From: Marthasterias glacialis
Lineage: Eukaryota > Echinodermata > Asteroidea > Forcipulatida > Asteriidae
Direction: 5' to 3'
Length of the DNA: 64,000 bases
Assembly: GCA_911728455.2 (NCBI GenBank)
Contig: OU452223.1
Location: forward strand, 7,152,174 to 7,216,173
Within the stretch, counting starts at the first letter, position 1. Each line of letters starts with the position of its first letter. The translations under genes were made by a program, and so were the position numbers. Of this stretch, positions 1-12,440 are shown one piece after another. Under the pieces are notes generated by a model. The model saw only the letters and a list, made by a program, of their open reading frames with translations, did not search any database and had not been told where the DNA came from.

Positions 1-554
1 ATTTTTGTCACCTTCAAATGTCGCCGACATTCACTTACAAGCTTTGCAACAGCCAAGTTTGTTGGTACAAAATCACTCTCAGAGCAATCTTAGTATTTTG
101 AAATTTTTCGTCTCCAATCTCGCCCAGAATGAACTTTTAGCATCAGAGCTACCGAATTTGTTGGTACAACATCACTCTCAGAGCAATCTGAGTTTTTTGA
201 ATTTTTCGTCTCCAATCTCGCCCGGAATGAACTTTGTAGCATCAGAGCGCCCGAGTTGGCTGGTACAAAATTGATCTTAGAGCAATCTGAGCAGTTTTAA
301 TTTTTGTGACCTCCAATGACGCCGAGATTCAGTTACGAGCTTTGGCAAGAGCCGAATTTGTTGGTACAAAATCACTGTCAAAGCAGTCTGAGTATTTTGA
401 ATTTTTTCGTCTCCAATCTCGCCCGGAATGAACTTTGTAGCATCAAAGTGCCCGAGTTTGTTTGTACAAAATTGATCTTAGAGCAATCTGAGCAGTTTTA
501 ATTGTTGTCACCGCCATTGTCGCCGAGATTCAGTTAAGAACTTTGCAAGAACCG

Positions 555-592
555 ATTTTGTTGGTACAAAATCACTCTCAGAGCAATCTGAG
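555..592 (+). repeat. Double-hairpin module of the satellite (example)
   Basis: Two perfect inverted repeats lie side by side. Positions 555-572 read ATTTTGT-TGGT-ACAAAAT (7-bp stem, 4-base loop). After the spacer CACT, positions 577-592 read CTCAGA-GCAA-TCTGAG (6-bp stem, loop GCAA). The module recurs about every 100 bp through the array. In RNA the GCAA loop would be a GNRA tetraloop. Many copies have changes: loop variants TGGT, GGGT, TTGT, TCGT and TGCT with the flanking stem kept, and stem variants that weaken or break pairing. Confidence 0.85.
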
Positions 593-1585
593 TATTTTGA
601 ATTTTTCGTCTCCAATCTCGCCCGGAATGATTTTTGTAGCATCAGAGCGCCCGAGTTTGCTTGTACAAAATTGATCTTAGAGCAATCTGAGCAGTTTTTA
701 TTTGTGTGACCTCCAATGTTGCCGAGATTCAGTAACGAGCTTTACAAGAACCGATTTTGTTTGTACAAAATCAATCTCAGAGCAATCTGAGTATTTCGAA
801 ATTTCTCGTCTCCAATCTCGCCCAGAATGAACTTTGTAGCATCAGAGCGCCCGAGTTTGTTGGTAAAAAATTGATCTGAAAGCAATCTCAGCAGTTTTAA
901 TTTTTGTGACCTCCAATGACGCCGAGATTCAGTTACGAGCTTTGGCAAGAGCCGATTTTGTTGGTACAAAATCACTGTCAAAGCACTATGAGTATTTTGA
1001 AATTTTTCGTCTCCAATCTCGCCCGGAATGATTTTTGTAGCATCAGAGCGCCCGAGTCTGTTGGTACAAAATTGATCTGATAGCAATCTGAGCACTTTTA
1101 ATTTTTGTGACCTCCAATGTCGCCCAGATTCAGTTAAGAGCTTTGCAAGAACCGATTTTGTTGCTACAAAAGCACTCTCAGAGCAATCTGAGTTTTTTGA
1201 ATTTTTCGTCTCCAATCTCGCCGGAAATGAACTTTCAGAGCACCCGAATTTGTTGGTACAAAATGAATCTCAGAGCAATCTGAGCACTTTTAATTTTTGT
1301 CACCTCCAAATGTCCCAGAGATTCACTTATGAGCTTTGCAAGAGCCGATTTTGTTGGTACAAAATCACTCTCAAAGCAATCTGAGTATTTTTGAATTTTT
1401 CGTCTCCAATCTCGCCCAGAATGAACTTTGTAGCATCAGATCGCCCGAGTTTGTTTGTACAAAATGAATCTCAGAGCAATCTGAGCACTTTTAATTTTTG
1501 TGACCTCCAATGTTGCCGAGATTCAGTAACGAGCTTTGCAAGAGCCGATTTTGTTGGTACAAAATCACTCTCAGAGCAATCTGAG

Positions 1586-1620
1586 GTTTTTTTACAAAAT
1601 GAATCTCAGAGCAATCTGAG
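1586..1620 (+). repeat. Truncated ~35-bp B unit (example)
   Basis: Between two normal CTGAG ends only GTTTTTTTACAAAATGAATC plus one CTCAGA-GCAA-TCTGAG hairpin is present. It is a B monomer that lost its first two thirds, including the first half of the first hairpin. The same deletion product recurs near 2,323, 5,706, 7,447, 9,075, 9,813, 16,106, 16,845, 18,977, 20,718, 21,704, 22,343, 22,678, 23,215, 23,863, 24,797, 26,544, 27,381, 32,427, 37,378, 43,580, 45,311 and 47,150, with small changes in the length of the T run. Confidence 0.85.
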
Positions 1621-1721
1621 CAGTTTTAATTTTTGTCACCTCCAAATGTCGTCGACATTCACTTACAAGCTTTGCAACAGCCAAGTTTGTTGGTACAAAA
1701 TCACTCTCAGAGCAATCTTAG
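1621..1721 (+). repeat. Example of satellite monomer type A (101 bp)
   Basis: Representative A monomer. It opens CAGTTTTAATTTTTGTCACC, continues through TCCAAATGTCGYCGACATTC and an AAGCTTTGCAACAGCC segment, then enters the double-hairpin module. Other A copies differ mainly in the middle (CCCAGAGATTCACTTATGAG, CGCCGAGATTCAGTTACGAG) and in AGCTTTGCAA versus AGCTTTGGCA. These diagnostic variants allow the larger repeat blocks to be matched. Confidence 0.9.
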
Positions 1722-1821
1722 TATTTTGAAATTTTTCGAATCCAATCTCGCACAGAATGAACTTTGTAGCATCAGTGCGCCCGAGTTTGCTTGTACAAAA
1801 TGAATCTCAAAGCAATCTGAG
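1722..1821 (+). repeat. Example of satellite monomer type B (100 bp)
   Basis: Representative B monomer, directly following the A example. B monomers open TATTTTGAATTTTTCGTCTC, continue CAATCTCGCCCAGAATGAAC and TTTGTAGCATCAGAGCGCCC, and then reach the hairpin module. A and B share the terminal ~40 bp and have a diverged front half, so they look like an old duplication of one ~100-bp unit that later amplified as a pair. Confidence 0.9.
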
Positions 1822-2759
1822 CAGTTTTAATTTTTGTCACCTCCAAATGTCGCCGAGATTCAGTTACAAGCTTTGCAACAGCCGATTTTGTTGGTATAAA
1901 AGCACTCTAAGAGCAAGCTGAGTATTTTGAATTTTTCGTCTCCAATGTCGCCCAGAATGAACTTTGTAGCAGCAGAGCACCCGAATTTGTTGGTACAAAA
2001 TGAATCTCAGAGCAATCTGAGCAGTTTTAATTTTTGTCACCTCCAAATGTCCCACAGATTCACTTATGAGCTTTGCAACAGCCGATTTTGTTGGTACAAA
2101 ATCACACTCAAAGCAATCTGAGTATTTTAAAATGTTTCGTCTCCAATCTCGCCCAGAATGAACTTTGTAGCATCAAATTGCCCGAGTTTGTGGGTACAAA
2201 ATGAATCTCAGAGCAACCTGAGCAGTTTTAATTTTTGTCACCTCCAAATGTCCCCGAGATTCAGTTACGAGCTTTGCAACAGCCGATTTTGTTGGTACAA
2301 AATCACTCTCAGAGCAATCTGAGGTTTTTTTTCAAAATGAATCTCAGAGCAATCTGAGCAGTTTTAATTTTTGTCACCTCCAAATGTCGTCGACATTCAC
2401 TTTCAAGCTTTGCAACAGCCAAATTTGTTGGTACAAAATCACTCTCAGAGCAATCTTAGTATTTTGAAATTTTTCGTCTCCAATCTCGCCCAGAATGAAC
2501 TTTGTAGCATCAGAGCTACCGAATTTGTTGGTACAAAATGAATCTCAGAGCAATCTGAGCAGTTTTAATTTTTGTCACCTCCAAATGACCCAGAGATTCA
2601 CTTATCAGCTTTGCACAGCCGATATTGTTGGTACAAAATCACTCTCAAAGCAATCTGAGTATTTTTAAATGTTTCGTCTCCAAACTCGCTCAGAATGAAC
2701 TTTGTAGCATCAGTGCGCCCGAGTTTGCTTGTACAAAATGAATCTTAAAGCAATCTGAG

Positions 2760-2911
2760 CAGTTTGAATTTTTGTCACCTCCAATGTCGCCGAGAATCAC
2801 TTACGAGCTTTTAAAACAACCGAGTTTGTTCTGCAATCTCGCCCAGAATGAACTAGAAGCATCAGAGCACCTGATTTTGTTGGTACAAAATCACTCTCAG
2901 AGCAATCTGAG
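2760..2911 (+). repeat. Hybrid A/B satellite monomer (~150 bp variant, example)
   Basis: The front half is type A (CACCTCCAATGTCGCCGAG, then AATCACTTACGAGCTTTTAA). It runs into AACAACCGAGTTTGTTCTGC and then directly into the middle of type B (AATCTCGCCCAGAATGAACT), ending in a normal hairpin module. The hairpin end of A and the start of B are missing, which gives about 150 bp instead of 200. The same junction is seen near 3,210, 3,969, 10,250, 10,700, 11,660, 13,508, 14,155, 21,154, 27,817, 28,267, 29,017, 29,480, 32,564, 33,014, 33,973, 34,424, 37,612, 38,062, 38,914, 40,970, 42,830, 45,750, 46,300, 47,588 and 48,238, so it arose once and was then spread. Confidence 0.88.
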
Positions 2912-5900
2912 TATTTTGAAATTTTCGTCTCCAATCTCGCCCGGAATGAACTTTGTAGCATCAGAGCGCCTGAGTTTGTTTGTAAAAAATTGATCTTAGA
3001 GCAATCTGAGCACTTTTAATTGTTGTCACCGCCATTGTCGCAGAGATTCAGTTAAGAGCTTTGCAAGAGCCGATTTTGTTGGTATAAAATCACTCTCAGA
3101 GCAATCTGAGTATTTTGAATTTTTCGTCTCCAATCTCGCCCGGAATGAACTTTGTAGCATCAGAGCGCCCGAGTTCGTGGGTACAAAATGAATCTCAGAG
3201 CAATCTGAGCAGTTTTAATTTTTGTCACCTCCAATGTCGCCGAGAATCACTTACGAGCTTTTAAAACAACCGAGTTTGTTCTGCAATCTCGCCCAGCATG
3301 AACTAGAAGCATCAGAGCACCTGAGTTTGTTGGTACAAAATCATTCTCAGAGCAATCTGAGTATTTTTAAATTTTTCTTCTCCAATCTCGCCCGGAATGA
3401 ACTTTGTAGCATCAGAGCGCCCGAGTTTGTTGGTACAAAATTTTTCTGATAGCAATCTGAGCACTTTTAATTTTTGTGACCTCCAATACCGCCCAGATTC
3501 AGTTTAGAGCTTTGCAAGAGCCGATTTTGTTGGTACAAAATCACTCTCAGAGCAAGCTGAGTATTTTGAATTTTTCGTCTCCAATGTCGCCCAGAATGAA
3601 CTTTGTAGCATCAGAGCACCCGAATTTGTTCGTACAAACTGAATCTCAGAGCAATCTGAGCAGTTTTAATTGTTGTCACCTCCAAATGTCCCACAGATTC
3701 AGTTAAGAGCTTTGCAACAGCCGATTTTGTTGGTACAAAATCTCTCTCAAAGCAATCTGAGTATTTTTAAATGTTTCGTCTCCAATCTCGCCCAGAATGA
3801 ACTTTGTAGCATCAGATCGCCCGAGTTTGTGGGTACAAAATGAATCTCAAAGCAATCTGAGTATTTTTAAATGGTTCGTCTCCAAACTCGCTCAGAATGA
3901 ACTTTGTAGCATCAGTGCGCCCGAGTTTGCTTGTACAAAATGAATCTCAAAGCAATCTGAGCAGTTTTAATTTTTGTCACCTCCAATGTCGCCGAGAATC
4001 ACTTACGAGCTTTTAAAACAACCGAGTTTGTTCTGCAATCTCGCCCAGAATGAACTAGAAGCATCAGAGCACCTGAGTTTGTTGGTACAAAATCACTTTC
4101 AGAGCAATCTGAGTGTTTTGAAATTTTAGTCTCCAATCTCGCCCGGAATGAACTTTGTAGCATCAGAGCGCCTGAGTTTGTTGGTACAAAATTGATCTTA
4201 GAGCAATCTGAGCAGTTTTAATTTTTGTCACCTCCAAATGTCCCAGAGATTCACTTATCAGCTTTGCACAGCCGATTTTGTTGGTACAAAATCACTCTCA
4301 AAGCAATCTGAGTATTTTTAAATGTTTCGTCTCCAATCTCGCTCAGAATGAACTTTGTAGCATCAGTGCGCCCGAGTTTGCTTGTACAAAATGAATCTCA
4401 AAGCAATCTGAGCAGTTTTAATTGTTGTCACCTCCAAATGTCGCCGAGATTCAGTTACAAGCTTTGCAACAGCCGATTTTGTTGGTATAAAAGCACTCTA
4501 AGAGCAAGCTGAGTATTTTGAATTTTTCGTCTCCAATGTCGCCCAGAATGAACTTTGTAGCATCAGAGCACCCGAATTTGTTGGTACAAAATGAATCTCA
4601 GAGCAATCTGAGCAGTTTTAATTTTTGTCACCTCCAAATGACCCAGAGATTCACTTATGAGCTTTGCAACAGCCGATTTTGTTGGTACAAAATCTCTCTC
4701 AAAGCAATCTGAGTTATTTTTAAATGTTTCGTCTTCAATCTCGCCCAGAATGAACTTTGTAGCATCAGAGCTACCGAATTTGTTGGTACAAAATGAATCT
4801 CAGAGCAATCTGAGCAGTTTTAATTGTTTTCACCGCCATTGTCGCCCAGATTCAGTTAAGAGCTTTGCAAGAGCCGATTTTGTTGGTACAACATCACTCT
4901 CAAAGCAATCTGAGTATTTTGAATTTGTTCGTCTCCAATCTCGCCCGGAATGATTTTTGTAGCATCAGAGCGCCCGAGTTTGCTTGTACAAAATTGATCT
5001 TAGAGCAATCTGAGCAGTTTTTATTTGTGTGACCTCCAATGTTGCCGAGATTCAGTAACGAGCTTTACAAGAACCGATTTTGTTTGTACAAAATCAATCT
5101 CAGAGCAATCTGAGTATTTCGAAATTTCTCGTCTCCAATCTCGCCCAGAATGAACTTTGTAGCATCAGAGCGCCCGAGTTTGTTGGTAAAAAATTGATCT
5201 GAAAGCAATCTCAGCAGTTTTAATTTTTGTGACCTCCAATGACGCCGAGATTCAGTTACGAGCTTTGGCAAGAGCCGATTTTGTTGGTACAAAATCACTG
5301 TCAAAGCACTCTGAGTATTTTGAAATTTTTCGTCTCCAATCTCGCCCGGAATGATTTTTGTAGCATCAGAGCGCCCGAGTCTGTTGGTACAAAATTGATC
5401 TGATAGCAATCTGAGCACTTTTAATTTTTGTGACCTCCAATGTCGCCCAGATTCAGTTAAGAGCTTTGCAAGAACCGATTTTGTTGCTACAAAAGCACTC
5501 TCAGAGCAATCTGAGTTTTTTGAATTTTTCGTCTCCAATCTCGCCGGAAATGAACTTTCAGAGCACCCGAATTTGTTGGTTCAAAATGAATCTCAGAGCA
5601 ATCTGAGCACTTTTAATTTTTGTGACCTCCAATGTTGCCGAGATTCAGTAACGAGCTTTGCAACAGCCGATTTTGTTGGTACAAAATCACTCTCAGAGCA
5701 ATCTGAGGTTTTTTTACAAAATGAATCTCAGAGCAATCTGAGCAGTTTTAATTTGTGTCACCTCCAAATGTCGCCGACATTCACTTACAAGCTTTTCAAC
5801 AGCCATGTTTGTTGGTACAAAATCACTCTCAGAGCAATCTTAGTATTTTGAAACTTTTCGTCTCCAATCTCGCACAGAATGAACTTTGTAGCATCAGAGC

Positions 5901-7490
5901 TACCGAATTTGTTGGTACAAAATGAATCTCAGAGCAATCTGAGCAGTTTTAATTTTTGTCACCTCCAAATGTCCCAGAGATTCACTTATCAGCTTTGCAC
6001 AGCCGATTTTGTTGGTACAAAATCACTCTCAAAGCAATCTGAGTATTTTTAAATGTTTCGTCTCCAATCTCGCTCAGAATGAACTTTGTAGCATCAGTGC
6101 GCCCGAGTTTGCTTGTACAAAATGAATCTCAAAGCAATCTGAGCAGTTTTAATTTTTGTCACCTCCAAATGTCGCCGAGATTCAGTTACAAGCTTTGCAA
6201 CAGCCGATTTTGTTGGTATAAAAGCACTCTAAGAGCAAGCTGAGTATTTTGAATTTGTCGTCTCCAATGTCGCCCAGATCGAACTTTGTAGCATCAGAGC
6301 ACCCGAATTTGTTGGTACAAAATGAATCTCAGAGCAATCTGAGCAGTTTTAATTTTTGTCACCTCCAAATGTCCCAGAGATTCACTTATGAGCTTTGCAA
6401 CAGCCGATTTTGTTGGTACAAAATCTCTCTCTAAGCAATCTGAGTTATTTTTAAATGTTTCGTCTCCAATCTCGCCCAGAATGAACTTTGTAGCATCAGC
6501 TCGCCCGAGTTTGTGGGTACAAAATGAATCTCAGAGCAACCTGAGCAGTTTTAATTTTTGTCACCTCCAATGTTGCCGAGATTCAGTAACGAGGTTTGCA
6601 AGAGCCGATTTTGTTGGTACAAAATCACTCTCAGAGCAATCTGAGTATTTCGAAATTTCTCGTCTCCAATCTCGCCCGGAATGAACTTTGTAGCATCAGA
6701 GCGCCCGAGTTTGTTGGTAAAAAATTGATCTGAAAGCAATCTCAGCAGTTTTAATTTTTGTGACCTCCAATGACGCCGAGATTCAGTTACGAGCTTTGGC
6801 AAGAGCCGATTTTGTTGTACAAAATCACTGTCAAAGCACTCTGAGTATTTTGAAATTTGTCGTCTCCAATCTCGCCCGGAATGATTTTTGTAGCATCAGA
6901 GCGCCCGAGTTTGTTGGTACAAAATTGATCTGATAGCAATCTGAGCACTTTTAATTTTTGTGACCTCCAATGTCGCCCAGATTCAGTTAAGAGCTTTGGA
7001 AAAGCCGATTTTGTTGGTTAAACATCACTCTCAGAGCAATCTGAGTTTTTTGAATTTTTCGTCTCCAATCTCGCCCGGAATGAACTTTGTAGCATCAGAG
7101 CGCCCGAGTTTGTTTGTACAAAATTGATCTTAGAGCAATCTGAGCAGTTTTAATTTTTGTCACCTCCAAATGTCGCCGAGATTCACTTATGAGCTTTGCA
7201 ACAGCCGATTTTGGTGGTACAAAATCTCTCTCAAAGCAATCTGAGTTATTTTTAAATGTTTCGTCTCCAATCTCGCCCAGAATGAACTTTGTAGCATCAG
7301 ATCGCCCGAGTTTGTGGGTACAAAATGAATCTCAGAGCAACCTGAGCAGTTTTAATTTTTGTCACCTCCAATGTTGCCGAGATTCAGTAACGAGCTTTGC
7401 AAGAGCCGATTTTGTTGGTACAAAATCACTCTCAGAGCAATCTGAGTTTTTTTTTACAAAATGAATCTCAGAGCAATCTGAGCAGTTTTA

Positions 7491-10400
7491 ATTTTTGTCA
7501 CCTTCAAATGTCGCCGACATTCACTTACAAGCTTTGCAACAGCCAAGTTTGTTGGTACAAAATCACTGTCAGAGCAATCTTAGTATTTTGAAATTTTTCG
7601 TCTCCAATCTCGCCCAGAATGAACTTTTAGCATCAGAGCTACCGAATTTGTTGGTACAACATCACTCTCAGAGCAATCTGAGTTTTTTGAATTTTTCGTC
7701 TCCAATCTCGCCCGGAATGAACTTTGTAGCATCAGAGCGCCCGAGTTGGCTGGTACAAAATTGATCTTAGAGCAATCTGAGCAGTTTTAATTTTTGTGAC
7801 CTCCAATGACGCCGAGATTCAGTTACGAGCTTTGGCAAGAGCCTAATTTGTTGGTACAAAATCACTGTCAAAGCAGTCTGAGTATTTTGAATTTTTTCGT
7901 CTCCAATCTCGCCCGGAATGAACTTTGTAGCATCAAAGTGCCCGAGTTTGTTTGTACAAAATTGATCTTAGAGCAATCTGAGCAGTTTTAATTGTTGTCA
8001 CCGCCATTGTCGCCGAGATTCAGTTAAGAACTTTGCAAGAACCGATTTTGTTGGTACAAAATCACTCTCAGAGCAATCTGAGTATTTTGAATTTTTCGTC
8101 TCCAATCTCGCCCGGAATGATTTTTGTAGCATCAGAGCGCCCGAGTTTGCTTGTACAAAATTGATCTTAGAGCAATCTGAGCAGTTTTTATTTGTGTGAC
8201 CTCCAATGTTGCCGAGATTCAGTAACGAGCTTTACAAGAACCGATTTTGTTTGTACAAAATCAATCTCAGAGCAATCTGAGTATTTCGAAATTTCTCGTC
8301 TCCAATCTCGCCCAGAATGAACTTTGTAGCATCAGAGCGCCCGAGTTTGTTGGTAAAAAATTGATCTGAAAGCAATCTCAGCAGTTTTAATTTTTGTGAC
8401 CTCCAATGACGCCGAGATTCAGTTACGAGCTTTGGCAAGAGCCGATTTTGTTGGTACAAAATCACTGTCAAAGCACTATGAGTATTTTGAAATTTTTCGT
8501 CTCCAATCTCGCCCGGAATGATTTTTGTAGCATCAGAGCGCCCGAGTCTGTTGGTACAAAATTGATCTGATAGCAATCTGAGCACTTTTAATTTTTGTGA
8601 CCTCCAATGTCGCCCAGATTCAGTTAAGAGCTTTGCAAGAACCGATTTTGTTGCTACAAAAGCACTCTCAGAGCAATCTGAGTTTTTTGTATTTTTCGTC
8701 TCCAATCTCGCCGGAAATGAACTTTCAGAGCACCCGAATTTGTTGGTACAAAATGAATCTCAGAGCAATCTGAGCACTTTTAATTTTTGTCACCTCCAAA
8801 TGTCCCAGAGATTCACTTATGAGCTTTGCAAGAGCCGATTTTGTTGGTACAAAATCACTCTCAAAGCAATCTGAGTATTTTTGAATTTTTCGTCTCCAAT
8901 CTCGCCCAGAATGAACTTTGTAGCATCAGATCGCCCGAGTTTGTTTGTACAAAATGAATCTCAGAGCAATCTGAGCACTTTTAATTTTTGTGACCTCCAA
9001 TGTTGCCGAGATTCAGTAACGAGCTTTGCAAGAGCCGATTTTGTTGGTACAAAATCACTCTCAGAGCAATCTGAGGTTTTTTTACAAAATGAATCTCAGA
9101 GCAATCTGAGCAGTTTTAATTTTTGTCACCTCCAAATGTCGTCGACATTCACTTACAAGCTTTGCAACAGCCAAGTTTGTTGGTACAAAATCACTCTCAG
9201 AGCAATCTTAGTATTTTGAAATTTTTCGAATCCAATCTCGCACAGAATGAACTTTGTAGCATCAGTGCGCCCGAGTTTGCTTGTACAAAATGAATCTCAA
9301 AGCAATCTGAGCAGTTTTAATTTTTGTCACCTCCAAATGTCGCCGAGATTCAGTTACAAGCTTTGCAACAGCCGATTTTGTTGGTATAAAAGCACTCTAA
9401 GAGCAAGCTGAGTATTTTGAATTTTTCGTCTCCAATGTCGCCCAGAATGAACTTTGTAGCAGCAGAGCACCCGAATTTGTTGGTACAAAATGAATCTCAG
9501 AGCAATCTGAGCAGTTTTAATTTTTGTCACCTCCAAATGTCCCACAGATTCACTTATGAGCTTTGCAACAGCCGATTTTGTTGGTACAAAATCACACTCA
9601 AAGCAATCTGAGTATTTTAAAATGTTTCGTCTCCAATCTCGCCCAGAATGAACTTTGTAGCATCAAATTGCCCGAGTTTGTGGGTACAAAATGAATCTCA
9701 GAGCAACCTGAGCAGTTTTAATTTTTGTCACCTCCAAATGTCCCCGAGATTCAGTTACGAGCTTTGCAACAGCCGATTTTGTTGGTACAAAATCACTCTC
9801 AGAGCAATCTGAGGTTTTTTTTCAAAATGAATCTCAGAGCAATCTGAGCAGTTTTAATTTTTGTCACCTCCAAATGTCGTCGACATTCACTTTCAAGCTT
9901 TGCAACAGCCAAATTTGTTGGTACAAAATCACTCTCAGAGCAATCTTAGTATTTTGAAATTTTTCGTCTCCAATCTCGCCCAGAATGAACTTTGTAGCAT
10001 CAGAGCTACCGAATTTGTTGGTACAAAATGAATCTCAGAGCAATCTGAGCAGTTTTAATTTTTGTCACCTCCAAATGACCCAGAGATTCACTTATCAGCT
10101 TTGCACAGCCGATATTGTTGGTACAAAATCACTCTCAAAGCAATCTGAGTATTTTTAAATGTTTCGTCTCCAAACTCGCTCAGAATGAACTTTGTAGCAT
10201 CAGTGCGCCCGAGTTTGCTTGTACAAAATGAATCTTAAAGCAATCTGAGCAGTTTGAATTTTTGTCACCTCCAATGTCGCCGAGAATCACTTACGAGCTT
10301 TTAAAACAACCGAGTTTGTTCTGCAATCTCGCCCAGAATGAACTAGAAGCATCAGAGCACCTGATTTTGTTGGTACAAAATCACTCTCAGAGCAATCTGA

Positions 10401-12440
10401 GTATTTTGAAATTTTCGTCTCCAATCTCGCCCGGAATGAACTTTGTAGCATCAGAGCGCCTGAGTTTGTTTGTAAAAAATTGATCTTAGAGCAATCTGAG
10501 CACTTTTAATTGTTGTCACCGCCATTGTCGCAGAGATTCAGTTAAGAGCTTTGCAAGAGCCGATTTTGTTGGTATAAAATCACTCTCAGAGCAATCTGAG
10601 TATTTTGAATTTTTCGTCTCCAATCTCGCCCGGAATGAACTTTGTAGCATCAGAGCGCCCGAGTTCGTGGGTACAAAATGAATCTCAGAGCAATCTGAGC
10701 AGTTTTAATTTTTGTCACCTCCAATGTCGCCGAGAATCACTTACGAGCTTTTAAAACAACCGAGTTTGTTCTGCAATCTCGCCCAGCATGAACTAGAAGC
10801 ATCAGAGCACCTGAGTTTGTTGGTACAAAATCATTCTCAGAGCAATCTGAGTATTTTCAAATTTTCGTCTCCAATCTCGCCCGGAATGAACTTTGTAGTA
10901 TCAGAGCGCCCGAGTTGGCTGGTACAAAATTGATCTTAGAGCAATCTGAGCAGTTTTAATTTTTGTCACCTCCAAATGTCGCCGAGATTCAGTTACGAGC
11001 TTTGCAACAGCCGATTTTGTTGGTATAAAAGCACTCTAAGAGCAACCTGAGTATTTTTAAATTTTTCTTCTCCAATCTCGCCCGGAATGAACTTTGTAGC
11101 ATCAGAGCGCCCGAGTTTGTTGGTACAAAATTTTTCTGATAGCAATCTGAGCACTTTTAATTTTTGTGACCTCCAATACCGCCCAGATTCAGTTTAGAGC
11201 TTTGCAAGAGCCGATTTTGTTGGTACAAAATCACTCTCAGAGCAAGCTGAGTATTTTGAATTTTTCGTCTCCAATGTCGCCCAGAATGAACTTTGTAGCA
11301 TCAGAGCACCCGAATTTGTTCGTACAAACTGAATCTCAGAGCAATCTGAGCAGTTTTAATTGTTGTCACCTCCAAATGTCCCACAGATTCAGTTAAGAGC
11401 TTTGCAACAGCCGATTTTGTTGGTACAAAATCTCTCTCAAAGCAATCTGAGTATTTTTAAATGTTTCGTCTCCAATCTCGCCCAGAATGAACTTTGTAGC
11501 ATCAGATCGCCCGAGTTTGTGGGTACAAAATGAATCTCAAAGCAATCTGAGTATTTTTAAATGGTTCGTCTCCAAACTCGCTCAGAATGAACTTTGTAGC
11601 ATCAGTGCGCCCGAGTTTGCTTGTACAAAATGAATCTCAAAGCAATCTGAGCAGTTTTAATTTTTGTCACCTCCAATGTCGCCGAGAATCACTTACGAGC
11701 TTTTAAAACAACCGAGTTTGTTCTGCAATCTCGCCCAGAATGAACTAGAAGCATCAGAGCACCTGAGTTTGTTGGTACAAAATCACTTTCAGAGCAATCT
11801 GAGTGTTTTGAAATTTTAGTCTCCAATCTCGCCCGGAATGAACTTTGTAGCATCAGAGCGCCTGAGTTTGTTTGTACAAAATTGATCTTAGAGCAATCTG
11901 AGCAGTTTTAATTGTTGTCACCTCCAAATGTCGCCGAGATTCAGTTACAAGCTTTGCAACAGCCGATTTTGTTGGTATAAAAGCACTCTAAGAGCAAGCT
12001 GAGTATTTTGAATTTTTCGTCTCCAATGTCGCCCAGAATGAACTTTGTAGCATCAGAGCACCCGAATTTGTTGGTACAAAATGAATCTCAGAGCAATCTG
12101 AGCAGTTTTAATTTTTGTCACCTCCAAATGTCCCAGAGATTCACTTATGAGCTTTGCAACAGCCGATTTTGTTGGTACAAAATCTCTCTCAAAGCAATCT
12201 GAGTTATTTTTAAATGTTTCGTCTTCAATCTCGCCCAGAATGAACTTTGTAGCATCAGAGCTACCGAATTTGTTGGTACAAAATGAATCTCAGAGCAATC
12301 TGAGCAGTTTTAATTGTTTTCACCGCCATTGTCGCCCAGATTCAGTTAAGAGCTTTGCAAGAGCCGATTTTGTTGGTACAACATCACTCTCAGAGCAATC
12401 TGAGTATTTTGAATTTGTTCGTCTCCAATCTCGCCCGGAA
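7491..12440 (+). repeat. Higher-order repeat, 7,490-bp spacing, copy 2
   Basis: Second copy of the block that begins at position 1. It carries one extra dimer (10,851-11,050) and lacks the dimer found at 4,221-4,420 in copy 1. Near-identity over several kilobases, compared with much greater divergence between neighbouring monomers, marks a recent large duplication or conversion event. Assembly artefact is the alternative explanation. Confidence 0.92.

Larger units (their letters stand above)
1..4950 (+). repeat. Higher-order repeat, 7,490-bp spacing, copy 1
   Basis: This block reappears at 7,491-12,440. In the first 3,360 bp I found only about three substitutions (near 78, 343 and 1,199). 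Two differences later in the block are whole satellite dimers: copy 1 lacks the 200 bp present at 10,851-11,050 and has an extra 200 bp at 4,221-4,420, so the 7,490-bp register is restored. The match ends near 4,950, where the copies switch to different monomer orders. Confidence 0.92.

Noticed and set aside
742-1215. Minus-strand open frame of 157 codons that recurs at 5,065, 8,232, 18,135 and 44,468
   Set aside because: It spans about five satellite monomers, is open only because of their base composition, and its recurrence is explained by higher-order block copying. Monomer length is not a multiple of three and many near-identical copies have stops.
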